64,000 bases of DNA. It comes from Acidovorax sp. 107. Lineage in GTDB: Bacteria; Pseudomonadota; Gammaproteobacteria; Burkholderiales; Burkholderiaceae_C. Made by a program: the position numbers and the translations under genes. Location of the stretch: positions 1,366,501-1,430,500 of the forward strand of contig NZ_QBTZ01000001.1 in assembly GCF_003058055.1 (NCBI RefSeq), written 5' to 3'. The notes below the pieces were generated by a model. That model had not been told where the DNA came from. It made no database searches and saw only the letters and a program-made list of their open reading frames with translations. Below, one piece after another: positions 1 through 10,522 of the stretch. Each line of letters opens with the position of its first letter. Position 1 is the first letter of the stretch.

Positions 1-53
1 GCGACCCGGCGCTGTGAGCGGGCAGGGTGTGACCCTGTGACTCGGCAGGAGAA

Positions 54-85
54 AAACAAAGGGGCCCAGCAGGGCCCCTTTGTTT
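54..85. terminator. Bidirectional intrinsic terminator downstream of the M20 peptidase gene
   Basis: A perfect 14-bp stem (54-67 with 72-85) encloses a 4-nt loop. Reading on the reverse strand it is followed by five T residues, so it fits as the end of the peptidase/Bug transcript; the stem base is A/T rich, so it could also stop transcription arriving from the left on the forward strand. Confidence 0.85.
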
Positions 86-110
86 ATTGACGAATCGTCG
101 GGCACAGCCG

Positions 111-1535
111 TCAGGCCGTCGCCTCCTGGCGGGTGGTGCGTCCTTCAACCCACGGCGTTCCTTGGGCCTCTCCCAGGTCCCAGAACAACCCGGCCATCAC
201 CGCCAGCCCTTCGCGTGCCACGGGTGCCAGCAAATGCTCGTTGGGCGCATGCTGGGCGCAAGCGGGGTACGAGTGGGGCACCCACAGCGTGGGCAGGCCC
301 AGCTGGTCGGCAAAGATGTCGTTGGGCAGCGAGCCTGCCAGGTTGGGCAGCAGCGTGGCGGGCTGGCCGGCGCTGGCCTGCAGCGAGGCCATCGTCCAGT
401 CCACCCAAGGGTTGTGCAGATCGAGCCGCGTGGCGCCGCAGTGCATGCCCATGGTGATTTCGACCTGGTTGAAGCCATGCGCGTCCAGGTGCTCGCGCAG
501 CGTGGCCTGCACGTTCTGCCAATCGGTGCCCACCACAAAGCGCAGCTGGCAATGCGCCACGGCCTGCGCAGGGATGGCATTGATGGGCCGCTGTGCGTTG
601 CCCGCGCCCAGCGCCAGCACTTCCAGCGTGTTCCAGCCCACCAGCTGCTCGGCGGGGGTGAGGCCGGGCTCGCCCCAGTCGGGTGTGAGCGCGGGGTCAT
701 CGGCGCCGGTGCCAATCACCACGTCCTGGAGGGCCGTGCGCAGCTTGTCGGGCACCGCAGGCGGCAGCAGGCCTTTGACCAGGATGCGGCCCTTCGCGTC
801 CACCAGCGTGGCCAGTGCGTGCGTGAGCACCATGGCCGGGTTGGCCAGCACGCCGCCCCAGTTGCCCGAGTGATACGCCTTGTCGCGGCTGCGCACGGCG
901 AGCGAGAAATTGATCGCACCGCGCGACCCCAGAAAGAGGGTGGGGTGGCCCGCATTCACACGGGGGCCGTCGCTGGCCACGAACAGATCGGCCTTCAATG
1001 CATCGCGGTGTTGCTCGCAGAAGGCGCCCAGGCCGGGTGAGCCCGCCTCTTCGCCCATCTCCATGAGCAGCGTCACGTTGTAGCCCAGGCGGCCGCTCCG
1101 GGCCTCGATGGCGTGCGCCAGTGCGGCCAGGCTCACGGTGTGCTGGCCTTTGTTGTCGGCCGTGCCCCGGCCGTACCAGCGCTCGCCTTCGATGGTCAGC
1201 TCCCAGGGCGAGAGGCCTTCGCGCCATTGCGCGTCCTGCCCGTTGACCACATCGCCATGGCCATAGGTCAGCACGGTGGGTAGCGCAGGGTCTTCCACGC
1301 GGCGGGCCACCAAAAAGGGGCCGCCTTGTGGCGACGGGTTGTCGAGCACCTCGCACTCAAAACCCAGGGGCGTGAGCCAGGGCACCATTTCGTCGGTGAG
1401 GTAGGCGCGTAGCTCGGGCGGCACCTTGCCGGTGTCGCTTTCTGTGCGCCAGGCCACACGGCGGCGCAGGTCGTTGGCAAAGCGGCCCTCGTCAAAGTAG
1501 CGCTGGACGCTTTGAATGAGCTGTTGGCGGTTCAT
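111..1535 (-). CDS. M20 family metallopeptidase (dipeptidase/deacylase type)
   Basis: Predicted cytoplasmic zinc-dependent hydrolase of 474 aa that cleaves a dipeptide or N-acyl amino acid; the exact substrate cannot be read. The M20 signature is complete: HGDVV with His93 and Asp95, GRGTADNKG with the bridging Asp127, GEEAGS with the catalytic Glu162 and metal-binding Glu163, and Asp189, followed by a late PHSYPACAQH segment that holds the last metal ligand. The start at 1535 is preceded by AGGA; an in-frame ATG six codons upstream is less well placed. The gene begins 25 nt after the stop of a Bug-type binding protein, so the two are probably one operon and the enzyme may process the bound ligand. 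Confidence 0.85.
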   Translation of the reverse strand: MNRQQLIQSVQRYFDEGRFANDLRRRVAWRTESDTGKVPPELRAYLTDEMVPWLTPLGFECEVLDNPSPQGGPFLVARRVEDPALPTVLTYGHGDVVNGQDAQWREGLSPWELTIEGERWYGRGTADNKGQHTVSLAALAHAIEARSGRLGYNVTLLMEMGEEAGSPGLGAFCEQHRDALKADLFVASDGPRVNAGHPTLFLGSRGAINFSLAVRSRDKAYHSGNWGGVLANPAMVLTHALATLVDAKGRILVKGLLPPAVPDKLRTALQDVVIGTGADDPALTPDWGEPGLTPAEQLVGWNTLEVLALGAGNAQRPINAIPAQAVAHCQLRFVVGTDWQNVQATLREHLDAHGFNQVEITMGMHCGATRLDLHNPWVDWTMASLQASAGQPATLLPNLAGSLPNDIFADQLGLPTLWVPHSYPACAQHAPNEHLLAPVAREGLAVMAGLFWDLGEAQGTPWVEGRTTRQEATA

Positions 1536-1560
1536 CGTGCAGGTCCTGTTCATGTGTTCT

Positions 1561-2559
1561 TCAATCCACCACGATCTTGGCGCGGTGGGCCAGCGCGCGG
1601 TAGCGGCCGATCTCGTCATCGATCATGGCGCGCGTGGCCACGGGGCCCAGGTGCACGGGTTCCATGCCCTGGGTGCGCATCTGTTCCTGCAGTCCACTGT
1701 CGCGGGTGACAGCCTCTACCTCGGTCACCAGCTTGCGGATGACGGACTGTGGTGTCTTGGCGGGGGCGGCGATGGCGTACCACGCATCGAACACAGCGTC
1801 GGGCAGCTTGAGTTCCTCCACGGTGGGCACCCCCGGCAGCATGCTGGAGCGCGACTTGCCTGCAATGGCCAGGGCGCGCAGTTTGCCGGCCTTCACCTGC
1901 GGCGCCGCAGCGGCCACGGTGTCGATGCCCAACTGAATTTCGCCGCCCATGAGGGCGATCAGCGACTGGCTGCTGCCCCGGTAAGGCACGTCTTGCAGCT
2001 GGATGCCCGCAGCCTGCTCCAGCAGTGCGCCTGCCAGGTGCGGGCCGGAGCCCGAGCCGAAGGTGGCGTAGTGGATGCTCTTGGGCTTGGCCTTGGCGGC
2101 TGCGATCAGCGCATTCAGGTCTTTGTAGGGCGCGCTGGCGCTGACGACCAGCACCAGCGGCGCCCGGGCCACGGTGGCCACGGGCACCAGGTCCTTGGCC
2201 GGGTCGTAGGGCAGCTTGCTGCGCAGGGCAGGGTTGACCGTGTAGCTGGTGGAGCCCGAGACCAGCAGTGTGTAGCCGTCCGGGTCGGCGCGCACCACGG
2301 CTTCGGTGCCGATGATGGTGGAGGCGCCCGGCTTGTTGTCGATCACCACCGCCGTGCCCAGGCGGCCAGCCAGCTTCTGTGCCAGCGCGCGTGCCACCAC
2401 GTCGGTGCCGCCGCCGGGCGGGAAGGGCACCACCATGCGCACCGGACGCTGGGGCCACGCTTCGGCAGGCGGCGTAGTCTGGGCCGAGGCCAGGCTGGCA
2501 TGGCCGGCAAACACTGCCAGGGTGGCAGACAGGAAAGTGGCTCGAACAAGGCGTTTCAT
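1561..2559 (-). CDS. Bug-type (tripartite tricarboxylate transporter) periplasmic solute-binding protein
   Basis: A 332-aa extracytoplasmic receptor of the Bug/TctC family, which are very numerous in Comamonadaceae and Bordetella and bind carboxylates or small amides. Residues 1-25 form a signal peptide (basic start, hydrophobic core, cleavage near ASA-QT). The mature part opens with the family hallmark [19 protein letters not shown] and contains the typical [18 protein letters not shown] segment. No membrane TctA/TctB partners are encoded nearby, as is usual for orphan Bug proteins. It is transcribed divergently from a LysR regulator across a 177-bp gap and is followed by the M20 peptidase. 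Ligand unknown. Confidence 0.9.
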   Translation of the reverse strand: MKRLVRATFLSATLAVFAGHASLASAQTTPPAEAWPQRPVRMVVPFPPGGGTDVVARALAQKLAGRLGTAVVIDNKPGASTIIGTEAVVRADPDGYTLLVSGSTSYTVNPALRSKLPYDPAKDLVPVATVARAPLVLVVSASAPYKDLNALIAAAKAKPKSIHYATFGSGSGPHLAGALLEQAAGIQLQDVPYRGSSQSLIALMGGEIQLGIDTVAAAAPQVKAGKLRALAIAGKSRSSMLPGVPTVEELKLPDAVFDAWYAIAAPAKTPQSVIRKLVTEVEAVTRDSGLQEQMRTQGMEPVHLGPVATRAMIDDEIGRYRALAHRAKIVVD

Positions 2560-2736
2560 GCGGACTCCGGTGGTAGGGCCCCGGCAGCGGGCGCGTGGCT
2601 CCATGAGGCCACGCGGCGCCCGTGCCAGGGCATGGGTGAATTGGAGCCTCAAGCCATGCAAGATGGATGCTGGTTTACCATTGCTTGGAATAGAGATTTG
2701 GCAACTGACCATTGCCTTTTTGTGATTTAAACAACC
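2560..2736. promoter_or_regulatory. Divergent promoter/operator region between the Bug gene and the LysR gene
   Basis: This 177-bp gap separates oppositely transcribed genes, the usual place for LysR binding. The right half (about 2650-2730) is clearly more AT rich than its surroundings and contains the short interrupted palindrome TGGT-TT-ACCA at 2671-2680. The exact operator cannot be fixed from sequence alone. Confidence 0.4.
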
Positions 2737-3696
2737 ATGGCCATTTCACTGCTCAGCCTGCCCTTGCGTTACTTTCTGGAGGTGGCGCGCACAGGCTCCG
2801 TCAACCAGGCGGCGCAGCGCCTGCATGTGGCCGCGTCGGCCGTGAGCCGCCAGCTGGGCAAGCTGGAAGACAGCCTGGGCGTGGTGCTGTTTGAGCGCCA
2901 GGCCCGGGGCATGACGCTGACCGAGGCAGGCACCCGGCTGCTGGCCCACGCCAGCGCGCACGACGCGCAGGCGCTGGAGCTGGTCGAGCAATTGCAGGAT
3001 CTGTCCGCCCAAGGTGCCCTGCGGGTGCGGCTGGCCTGTACCGAAGGGTTTGCGGCAGCGTTCATGCCGCTGGTCATGGCCGGGTTTCGGCAGGCGCATC
3101 CCCAAGTGCAGCTGCAGTTGCAGGTGGCCGTGCCGCAAGAGGTGTCGGCCCTGGTGCTGCGCGGCGAGGCGGATCTGGCGCTGAAGTACAGCACGGCACC
3201 GGAGAAGGGCCTGCAGGTGCTGCACTCGGCCATCGCACCCATTTACGCCGTCATGCCCGCGCAGCACCCGCTGGCGCGCCAGCGCAGCGTGAGCGTGGCC
3301 GATGTGGTGCGCTACCCCTTGCTGCTGGGCGCCGCTAATACCACCGGGCGGCAGCTGTTTGACCTGAGCTGTGCGGTGCAGGGGCTGCGCTATGTGCCCG
3401 CCGTGGAGAGCAATTTCTCGTCGGCCCTGCTGCCGCTGCTGAGCGGGCAGGACGTGGTGCTGGCCAGCTACCTCACGGCGGCGCGCTGGGTGGAGGCGGG
3501 CCTGCTGGCAGCCCGGCCTTTTGACGAGGCGCAGCTGCAGCAGCGCCGCCTGCAGGTCTTGGCGGCCGAGGGGCGCAGTCAGTCCACATTGGTGCGGCAG
3601 TTCACGCAGGCGCTGGTGGTCGCCATCGAGGAATACGGCAAACGCAAGGTAGGGCGGCGCCGCAAGGCCGCCGCAGCGCCTGCCACGGTGTTCTGA
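2737..3696 (+). CDS. LysR-family transcriptional regulator
   Basis: A 319-aa regulator with the N-terminal winged helix-turn-helix in residues 5-65 ([42 protein letters not shown]) and a LysR substrate-binding domain from about residue 95 to 290. The C-terminus ends in an unusual basic tail (KRKVGRRRK). Its divergent placement next to the Bug/peptidase pair suggests that it controls them, probably in response to the transported or hydrolysed compound. The effector is not predictable. The ATG lies in AT-rich DNA without a strong Shine-Dalgarno sequence. Confidence 0.9.
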   Translation: MAISLLSLPLRYFLEVARTGSVNQAAQRLHVAASAVSRQLGKLEDSLGVVLFERQARGMTLTEAGTRLLAHASAHDAQALELVEQLQDLSAQGALRVRLACTEGFAAAFMPLVMAGFRQAHPQVQLQLQVAVPQEVSALVLRGEADLALKYSTAPEKGLQVLHSAIAPIYAVMPAQHPLARQRSVSVADVVRYPLLLGAANTTGRQLFDLSCAVQGLRYVPAVESNFSSALLPLLSGQDVVLASYLTAARWVEAGLLAARPFDEAQLQQRRLQVLAAEGRSQSTLVRQFTQALVVAIEEYGKRKVGRRRKAAAAPATVF

Positions 3697-3767
3697 CACG
3701 TCGCTGCAGGATTCAACGCGCTCACATTTGGATACGGATACCATCGGTGCCCTATCCGCACCACACC

Positions 3768-4259
3768 ATGGCCAAGAAAGAAAACGTTTCCGAGACTCAA
3801 GCCACCCAGCTGCTCAAGGCGAACAAGGTGGCGTTCACCGAACACCCGTATGAGTACCTGGAGCACGGCGGCGCGATGCACAGCGCCGAGGTGCTGGGGC
3901 TGGACCCGTTCACCGTGGTCAAGACCCTTGTCATGCAGGATCAGGACGCCAAGCCACTGCTGGTGCTGATGCATGGCAATCGCAAGGTCTCTACCAAGAA
4001 CCTCGCACGCCAGATCGGCGCCAAGTCGGTCGAACCCTGCGCGCCCGAGGTGGCCAACCGGCACAGCGGCTACCTGGTGGGCGGCACGTCTCCGTTCGGC
4101 ACGCGGCGCACCATGCCGGTCTATATCGAAGAAACCATCCTCGCGCTGCCCCGCATTGCCATCAATGGCGGGCGCCGGGGCTTTTTGGTGCAGTTGGACC
4201 CGCAGGTGTGCGTGCAGCTGCTGGGCGCCAAACCGGTGCAGTGCGCGCTGGCAGAATAG
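3768..4259 (+). CDS. ybaK: YbaK/EbsC-type aminoacyl-tRNA deacylase (Cys-tRNA(Pro) deacylase)
   Basis: A 163-aa single-domain editing protein. YbaK hydrolyses Cys-tRNA(Pro) formed by mischarging of prolyl-tRNA synthetase, acting in trans in the cytoplasm. Family features seen are the central VVKTLVMQD segment with the functional lysine, the strand LLVLMHGNRKVSTKNLAR and the GYLVGGTSPFGTR stretch near residue 108, typical of YbaK rather than of the ProX or ybaK-like lipoyl paralogues. The ATG at 3768 is preferred over an upstream GTG at 3747. The gene stands alone between the LysR gene and plsY. Confidence 0.88.
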   Translation: MAKKENVSETQATQLLKANKVAFTEHPYEYLEHGGAMHSAEVLGLDPFTVVKTLVMQDQDAKPLLVLMHGNRKVSTKNLARQIGAKSVEPCAPEVANRHSGYLVGGTSPFGTRRTMPVYIEETILALPRIAINGGRRGFLVQLDPQVCVQLLGAKPVQCALAE

Positions 4260-4316
4260 GCCGCCGCGCGATACAGCCCGTCAGAAGGCTGACCATTAGA
4301 TTTCCAAGGAGTTGCT

Positions 4317-4985
4317 TTGACCGCCGTCTATCCCGTTCTTGCCACTGTGGCCGCCTACCTGTTGGGCTCGCTATCGTTTGCCGTCATCGTGACGCGCGTC
4401 ATGGGCCTGAGCGATCCGCGCACCTATGGCAGCAAGAATCCCGGCGCCACCAATGTGCTGCGCTCGGGCAGCAAGGCGGCTGCCATCGTGACCCTGCTGC
4501 TGGACGCGATGAAGGGCTGGCTGCCGGTGGCGCTGGTGATGTGGTTTGGTCATCCCTATGGGTTGGAGGACGGCACTGTTGCGCTGGTGGGGCTGGCTGC
4601 TTTCCTGGGGCACCTGTGGCCGGTGTTCTTCCGGTTTCAGGGTGGCAAGGGCGTGGCGACGGCGCTGGGCGTGCTGGTGGGCATCAGCGGCTGGCTCGGC
4701 CTGGCCACAGCGGCCACCTGGCTCATCATTGCGTTCTTCTTCCGCTACTCGTCGCTGGCCTCGCTGGTGGCCGCTGCGTTTGCCCCGGTGTACTACCTGA
4801 TGGTGGATGGCGTGGTCTGGTATGCCGAGGGCACGATTGCAGCCTCCATTGTGGTGATGGCGCTGCTGCTGGCCTGGCGCCACCGCGAGAACATCCAGCG
4901 CCTGATTGCAGGCAAGGAATCACGTCTGGGCAGCAAAAAAGCCAAGCCCGCTGAAGACGAGGCCAAGGCCAAGCACAAACACTGA
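4317..4985 (+). CDS. plsY: Acyl-phosphate:glycerol-3-phosphate acyltransferase PlsY
   Basis: Integral inner-membrane enzyme (222 aa) that transfers an acyl group from acyl-phosphate to glycerol-3-phosphate, the first step of phospholipid synthesis. The family motifs are present: [10 protein letters not shown] (15-24), GSKNPGATN (38-46) for substrate binding and [10 protein letters not shown] (109-118). About five to seven membrane helices are visible and the C-terminus is a charged, lysine/histidine-rich tail. The start is a TTG: AAGGAG lies at 4306-4311, five nt before it, and no ATG is as well placed. It converges on the HD-GYP-like gene with only 26 bp between stops. Confidence 0.95.
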   Translation: MTAVYPVLATVAAYLLGSLSFAVIVTRVMGLSDPRTYGSKNPGATNVLRSGSKAAAIVTLLLDAMKGWLPVALVMWFGHPYGLEDGTVALVGLAAFLGHLWPVFFRFQGGKGVATALGVLVGISGWLGLATAATWLIIAFFFRYSSLASLVAAAFAPVYYLMVDGVVWYAEGTIAASIVVMALLLAWRHRENIQRLIAGKESRLGSKKAKPAEDEAKAKHKH

Positions 4986-5011
4986 CAGAAGAACTGCGCC
5001 GGGCGCGAGTG

Positions 5012-6031
5012 TCAGAGCGCTCCGGGCGCGGTCACCAGCCCGCGCAGCCCCGCGCTGTGCTGAGCGGCATAAAGCCCCAGCCGCACCATGGTGCGGTGGT
5101 TCAACTCCAGGCTCACGGCGGACCGAGCCAGAGCCGACTGGATGCGCGGCTTACCGCTCGCGGTCTGGTACAGGCTGGGCTGGCTGCGGTGGTTGCCGGT
5201 GTTGTCCAGCAGGCTGGCCACCAGCGGGTGGTTGGCCTTGTCGCTGCGGCGCAGCACGATGGCGGTCTCTCCGTTGTCCAGTTTGACAAAGGTACCTGGG
5301 GGGCACAGGCCGATGGACCGCACCAGGGTGTAGCTGACCTCATCGCGTTGGTCCACCTCTTGCCCCACGATGGCGCGCACCGAGTCGGTGGCGCTGCGCC
5401 CGGCGCGGGATTTGCGCGGGCTGATCATGGCGGCATACCGGTCGATGGTGCCGAGGATGCGGGTGAGCCGGTCGATTGGCTCCTGATTGGCCAGGGGCAC
5501 GCGCTCTGCAATGCTGGCATGGTGTTGCCCCACCACGTCCAGCCAGAGAGGATCGTTGATGAACAGGCGCTCCAGCAGCAGCATGCTGTCCTCGGGGTGG
5601 CTCTTGATGGCCTCCTGCTGCTCGGTCGAGGGGCGCTCGCGCTGCACGGCGAGTTCGTCTTGCAGGGTTGTCATGCCAATGTTCATCGTGAGTGCGGCCC
5701 GCACCAGGCTGTCGCGCTCACGCTGCGGCAGTTTGAGCTCCAGCGCCATGATGTGGCACAGCGTGCCACACACCAGCGCGTGCGATGCGCTGTAGCCCAC
5801 GGTGGATGTGGACGCATGCTGGAACATCAGGTACAGCGCCGCGTCGATGTCGTGCGCCACCAGGTCCTGCAGCCAGGCATCAAACTGCCGTACCTTGCCC
5901 GGAAAATCCTGCACCTGCAGCGGCCGGCTCAGCAGGACCGACAGGGCCGACTCCAGGTCGGACCAGAGGCTGAGCAGGTCTTCGTACTCCCCTTCGGAGT
6001 GGGCGTGGGTGGAGGCTGGGTGTGCGGACAT
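5012..6031 (-). CDS. Degenerate HD-GYP-like protein (probably non-catalytic)
   Basis: A 339-aa protein that aligns by eye with HD-GYP cyclic-di-GMP phosphodiesterases but lacks their active site. The first histidine (His84 in SASHALVCG), the KSHPED histidine (His145) and QHH (169-171) are retained, but the HD pair that should sit in AALxHDIGK reads MN (116-117), and no GYP motif follows QHH. Residues 205-339 form an extra C-terminal region without a family I recognise. It is the last gene of a yajQ/protease/HD operon, 8 bp after the protease stop. A binding or scaffold role in c-di-GMP signalling is inference. Confidence 0.75.
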   Translation of the reverse strand: MSAHPASTHAHSEGEYEDLLSLWSDLESALSVLLSRPLQVQDFPGKVRQFDAWLQDLVAHDIDAALYLMFQHASTSTVGYSASHALVCGTLCHIMALELKLPQRERDSLVRAALTMNIGMTTLQDELAVQRERPSTEQQEAIKSHPEDSMLLLERLFINDPLWLDVVGQHHASIAERVPLANQEPIDRLTRILGTIDRYAAMISPRKSRAGRSATDSVRAIVGQEVDQRDEVSYTLVRSIGLCPPGTFVKLDNGETAIVLRRSDKANHPLVASLLDNTGNHRSQPSLYQTASGKPRIQSALARSAVSLELNHRTMVRLGLYAAQHSAGLRGLVTAPGAL

Positions 6032-6039
6032 CGTCGGTG

Positions 6040-6810
6040 TCAGTGGCGCTTTTCCAGCACCATCTGGTCGTTGGTGCGGGTCATCTGGAACTCGTTCAGG
6101 AAGCTGTTACCCAGCAGCACGTAAGGCATGGGCTGCGAGGTGATGATGGCCTCCACCCCAAAGACTTCGACGTCGCCAATGCGGATGGAGTCGAGCTTCA
6201 TGCGCCAGCCTTGGGCAACACCATTGGCGGTGTTCACGCGCACTGGCTGGCCGCTTTGGTAGTTGAGGCCCATGCGCTCCGCATCGGGCCGCCCGATGGC
6301 GACGGTGGAAGCCCCGGTGTCCACCATGTACTGCATGACCTGGCCGTTGATGGTGCCGCTGTTCACAAAATGCCCTCGGCCATCCGCCACCAGCAGAATG
6401 CGTTTGCCGCTGCCACTGCGTCCGCCCACGCTCACGGGCGCCTCGCCCATCCGCAGCGTGCGCCGTGCGCCCTGGATCTCGACGGTGGCCTCGTCCTTGG
6501 CGACGGCGATGACTTTCACGCCCTGGAACTCATCCCCCGCGCCCACCGCCTTGGGCGGGCTGGCGTTCACCACGAGCAGTGCCTTGCTACCCAACACACC
6601 CGCCAGCGCCACGGCCTGCGCATGTGCCCATGTGGGGCCAAGCAGCAAACCGATCCACAGGGCCACGAGGTGCAGATACCGGCGCGGTTCATGCAGGAGC
6701 CGCTGCGCAAGGGTGGCCCCGCGGCGCTGGTGGCTTCCCCCTGCCCGCAGCGCTCCGCGCTGCGAGAGCGGGTGGCCGGCCCGCAGGGCTGCACGGGGGT
6801 GTTGCTTCAT
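6040..6810 (-). CDS. Retroviral-type aspartic protease, TIGR02281 family
   Basis: Predicted 256-aa clan AA aspartic protease; the catalytic motif is DTGAST (Asp164), followed by the ILGNSF-like flap partner VLLGNSFLNEF near the C-terminus. A hydrophobic stretch at residues 46-64 (ending THAHA-like, TWAHAQA) looks like a signal peptide or anchor. The ATG at 6810 follows the yajQ stop by one nt with no Shine-Dalgarno sequence, and residues 1 to about 44 are encoded by a GC-rich dispersed repeat, so the native start may lie nearer the signal sequence (alternative non-ATG codon). Co-transcribed with yajQ and the HD-like gene. Confidence 0.8.
   Translation of the reverse strand: MKQHPRAALRAGHPLSQRGALRAGGSHQRRGATLAQRLLHEPRRYLHLVALWIGLLLGPTWAHAQAVALAGVLGSKALLVVNASPPKAVGAGDEFQGVKVIAVAKDEATVEIQGARRTLRMGEAPVSVGGRSGSGKRILLVADGRGHFVNSGTINGQVMQYMVDTGASTVAIGRPDAERMGLNYQSGQPVRVNTANGVAQGWRMKLDSIRIGDVEVFGVEAIITSQPMPYVLLGNSFLNEFQMTRTNDQMVLEKRH
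6720..6800 (-). repeat. GC-rich dispersed repeat, copy 1 (inside the aspartic protease N-terminus)
   Basis: On the reverse strand this shares the order ACCCCC, GCAGCGC hairpin, GGGCAGGGGG with copies at 47312-47408 and 57615-57675. Read in one frame copies 1 and 2 encode similar peptides (QRGALRAGGS against QRCALRAGGR), showing common origin. Confidence 0.7.
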
Positions 6811-6811
6811 A

Positions 6812-7297
6812 TCAGTCGCGGAAGTTGTCGAACGACAGCGGCACGTCCGTCACATCTTTGCGGATCAGGGCCATGGCGGCCTGCAGGTCGTCGCGCTTGG
6901 CGCCGGTCACGCGCACCTTGTCCTCCTGGATGGCTCCTTGCACCTTGAGCTTGCTCTCCTTGAGCAGCTTCTGGATCTTCTTGGCCAGCTCGCTCTCGAT
7001 GCCGTTGCGCACCTTGATGACCTGCTTGACCTTGTCGCCGCCCATTTTCTGCACGTCACCCATGTCCAGAAAACGCACGTCCACATTGCGTTTGGTGAGC
7101 TTGTTGCGCAGCACGTCTTCGATCTGGGTGAGCTGGAAGTCGGCGTCGCCGATCAGCGTGATGTCCTTGTCCTTGATCTCGATGCTGGCGGAGGTGCCTT
7201 TGAAGTCGAAACGGGTGGTGATTTCCTTGGCGGTGTTCTCGACCGCGTTTTTCACTTCGACCAGGTTGGCTTCGCAGACGGTGTCAAAAGATGGCAT
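6812..7297 (-). CDS. yajQ: YajQ family nucleotide-binding protein
   Basis: A 161-aa protein matching the whole YajQ family (two ferredoxin-like domains), opening with [22 protein letters not shown] and ending in [10 protein letters not shown]. Members bind nucleic acid or nucleotides, and the Xanthomonas homologue is a cyclic-di-GMP effector. It heads the operon with the aspartic protease (one nt gap) and the HD-GYP-like gene and is divergent from murB over 85 bp. High confidence in family; the physiological ligand here is not shown. Confidence 0.93.
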   Translation of the reverse strand: MPSFDTVCEANLVEVKNAVENTAKEITTRFDFKGTSASIEIKDKDITLIGDADFQLTQIEDVLRNKLTKRNVDVRFLDMGDVQKMGGDKVKQVIKVRNGIESELAKKIQKLLKESKLKVQGAIQEDKVRVTGAKRDDLQAAMALIRKDVTDVPLSFDNFRD

Positions 7298-7382
7298 GGT
7301 GGGTCTCTATCTCGGGGAAAACAGGTGCAGATAAGGGGGCTGATCGCAGGGGGCCAAAAGGCCGGGTGCGACAATCGGGCCA

Positions 7383-8456
7383 ATGGTAGTCGAGAAAAAC
7401 GCCCCTTTACAGCCCTGCAACACCTTCGGCATTGCCGCGCGCGCCCAAACCCTGGTGCGCGTGCGTTCGGTGGATGACGTGCACGCTGTGCTGGCTGACC
7501 CCCAGCTCGCGCCCGCACCGAAATTTGTGCTGGGTGGCGGTAGCAACATCATCCTGACCGGTGATGTGAAGTCCGTCGTGCTCAAGATGGAAATCAAGGG
7601 CCTGCGCCTGGTGGAGGAAACCCCCAAGGCCTGGATCGTGGAAGCGGGCGCTGGCGAGGTCTGGCACGACGCCGTGGCCTGGACACTGGCGCACGGCTAT
7701 CCGGGCCTGGAGAACCTCGCCTTGATCCCGGGCACCGTGGGGGCGTCACCTGTTCAGAACATCGGCGCCTACGGGGTGGAGCTGCAGGACCGTTTCGAGT
7801 CGCTCGACGCCATCGATCTGGCCACGGGCCAGTCGTTCAGCCTGGACGCCGCGCAGTGCGGCTTTGGCTATCGCGATTCGGTCTTCAAGCATGCACCCTC
7901 CGAGGCGCAGGACGGCAGCGGGCTGCCGCGCGGCATGGGGCTGGCAGGCCGGGCGGTGATCACGCATGTGCGCTTTCGGCTGCCCAAGCCCTGGAAGCCG
8001 GTACTGGGCTATCTGGACCTGGAGCGCCGTCGCGCTGAGGCGGGGGTGGAGCACCCCAGCGCCGGGCAGATCTTTGACTGGATCTGCGACATTCGCCGCG
8101 CCAAACTGCCCGACCCCGCCGTGGTGGGCAATGCGGGCAGCTTCTTCAAAAATCCCACCGTGTCGCCCGACCAGTGCAGCGACATCATCGCCCGCGAGCC
8201 CAAGATCGTGCACTACCCCATGCCGGACGGCAGCATCAAGCTGGCCGCGGGCTGGCTGATCGATGCCTGTGGCTGGAAGGGCAAATCCATTGGCAAGGCC
8301 GGGGTGTACGAAAAGCAGGCCCTGGTGCTAGTCAATCGGGGGCAGGGCGCTGACAGCGTAACGGGGGGCGAAGTGATGACCCTGGCCAAAGCCATCCAGA
8401 CCAGTGTGTATGAGCGCTTTGGCATCCGGCTGGAACCCGAGCCGGTGGTGGTATAG
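7383..8456 (+). CDS. murB: UDP-N-acetylenolpyruvoylglucosamine reductase MurB
   Basis: FAD-dependent cytoplasmic enzyme (357 aa) that reduces UDP-GlcNAc-enolpyruvate to UDP-MurNAc in peptidoglycan synthesis. The N-terminal FAD-binding part contains LGGGSNIIL (about 50-58) and GTVGASPVQNIGAYGVE; the catalytic serine lies in GNAGSFFKNP and the final glutamate in RLEPEP. Length and the full loop regions indicate type I MurB, as in E. coli. The ATG lacks a strong ribosome site; GACAAT 13 nt upstream suggests a short leader. Ends at a hairpin terminator shared with argG. Confidence 0.97.
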   Translation: MVVEKNAPLQPCNTFGIAARAQTLVRVRSVDDVHAVLADPQLAPAPKFVLGGGSNIILTGDVKSVVLKMEIKGLRLVEETPKAWIVEAGAGEVWHDAVAWTLAHGYPGLENLALIPGTVGASPVQNIGAYGVELQDRFESLDAIDLATGQSFSLDAAQCGFGYRDSVFKHAPSEAQDGSGLPRGMGLAGRAVITHVRFRLPKPWKPVLGYLDLERRRAEAGVEHPSAGQIFDWICDIRRAKLPDPAVVGNAGSFFKNPTVSPDQCSDIIAREPKIVHYPMPDGSIKLAAGWLIDACGWKGKSIGKAGVYEKQALVLVNRGQGADSVTGGEVMTLAKAIQTSVYERFGIRLEPEPVVV

Positions 8457-8525
8457 AGCGCGAAGCGTTTTGCGGCCCGTGTACCTCGGGCGTGCATATG
8501 TAGCTCTGGGTCAGATGCATCCATG

Positions 8526-8552
8526 AAAAAGCCACCCCATGGGTGGCTTTAC
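8526..8552. terminator. Intrinsic terminator between convergent murB and argG
   Basis: A 10-bp stem (8528-8537 with 8541-8550, AAAGCCACCC arm) with a 3-nt loop. T-rich sequence follows on both strands, so it can end murB on the forward strand and argG on the reverse strand. Confidence 0.8.
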
Positions 8553-8559
8553 TCATTTA

Positions 8560-8607
8560 TTGATAGCTGCCAAGGCATATTGCACTGGCGCTATCAGCCA
8601 TTTTCAT
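8560..8607 (+). repeat. Palindromic element (ATAGC family), near-match copy
   Basis: Begins TTGATAGCTGCCA and ends GCGCTATCAGCCATTTT. The core reads ATAGC-TGCCA-AGGCA, one base from the ATAGC-N5-GCGCA consensus. Lies between murB and argG. Confidence 0.6.
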
Positions 8608-8678
8608 CCAGAAAGAACTGCCAAGGTGCTCCCGGCGGCACCCGGGAGACTTCTGACAGCTGAGGGCTTCTTCAGGGC

Positions 8679-10079
<1,401 letters not shown>

Positions 10080-10101
10080 ATCAAATTTTAGCCCGAACAT
10101 C

Positions 10102-10419
10102 TCAGCCGAAATGGCAGATGTAGTGATAGGCCTCGGTCACGCGGATGTCGAACTTGGAGTTGCCGGGCACGCTGAACTTTTCGCCTGCGGACGATTTCAC
10201 CCACGCATCCGTGCCTGCCAGCTTGTATTCGCACGAGCCTGCGACACATTCCATGATTTCAGGCGCGCCAGTGTTGAACGTGAGCGTCGCGGGCAGCACC
10301 ACACCCACCGACTTCTTCGTGCCGTCCGGGAAGGTGATGCCGTGGCTCACGCACTTGCCGTCAAAGTACACATTGGCTTGGGTGGTGACGGACACGCCGT
10401 CGATTTTTTCGGTGGTCAT
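10102..10419 (-). CDS. ppnP: Pyrimidine/purine nucleoside phosphorylase PpnP (DUF1255)
   Basis: A 105-aa cupin-fold protein; family members phosphorolyse several ribonucleosides to base and ribose-1-phosphate. The whole chain fits the family: VSVTTQANVYFDGKCVSHGITFPDG at the start, GVVLPATLTFNTGAPEIMECV in the middle and FDIRVTEAYHYICHFG at the end. Usual family length is about 95-105 aa. Lies upstream of argG on the same strand. Divergence from surrounding housekeeping genes in function suggests chance proximity. Confidence 0.92.
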   Translation of the reverse strand: MTTEKIDGVSVTTQANVYFDGKCVSHGITFPDGTKKSVGVVLPATLTFNTGAPEIMECVAGSCEYKLAGTDAWVKSSAGEKFSVPGNSKFDIRVTEAYHYICHFG

Positions 10420-10522
10420 GGAATGCGCGGGTAGGAATGGAGGAAACCCACGATTTTAGGGCAGGGTGCTGACGCCTCGGACTGCGGGCGCCAACGAAAT
10501 CCGTGCCCTCGACCGCTTGTGC

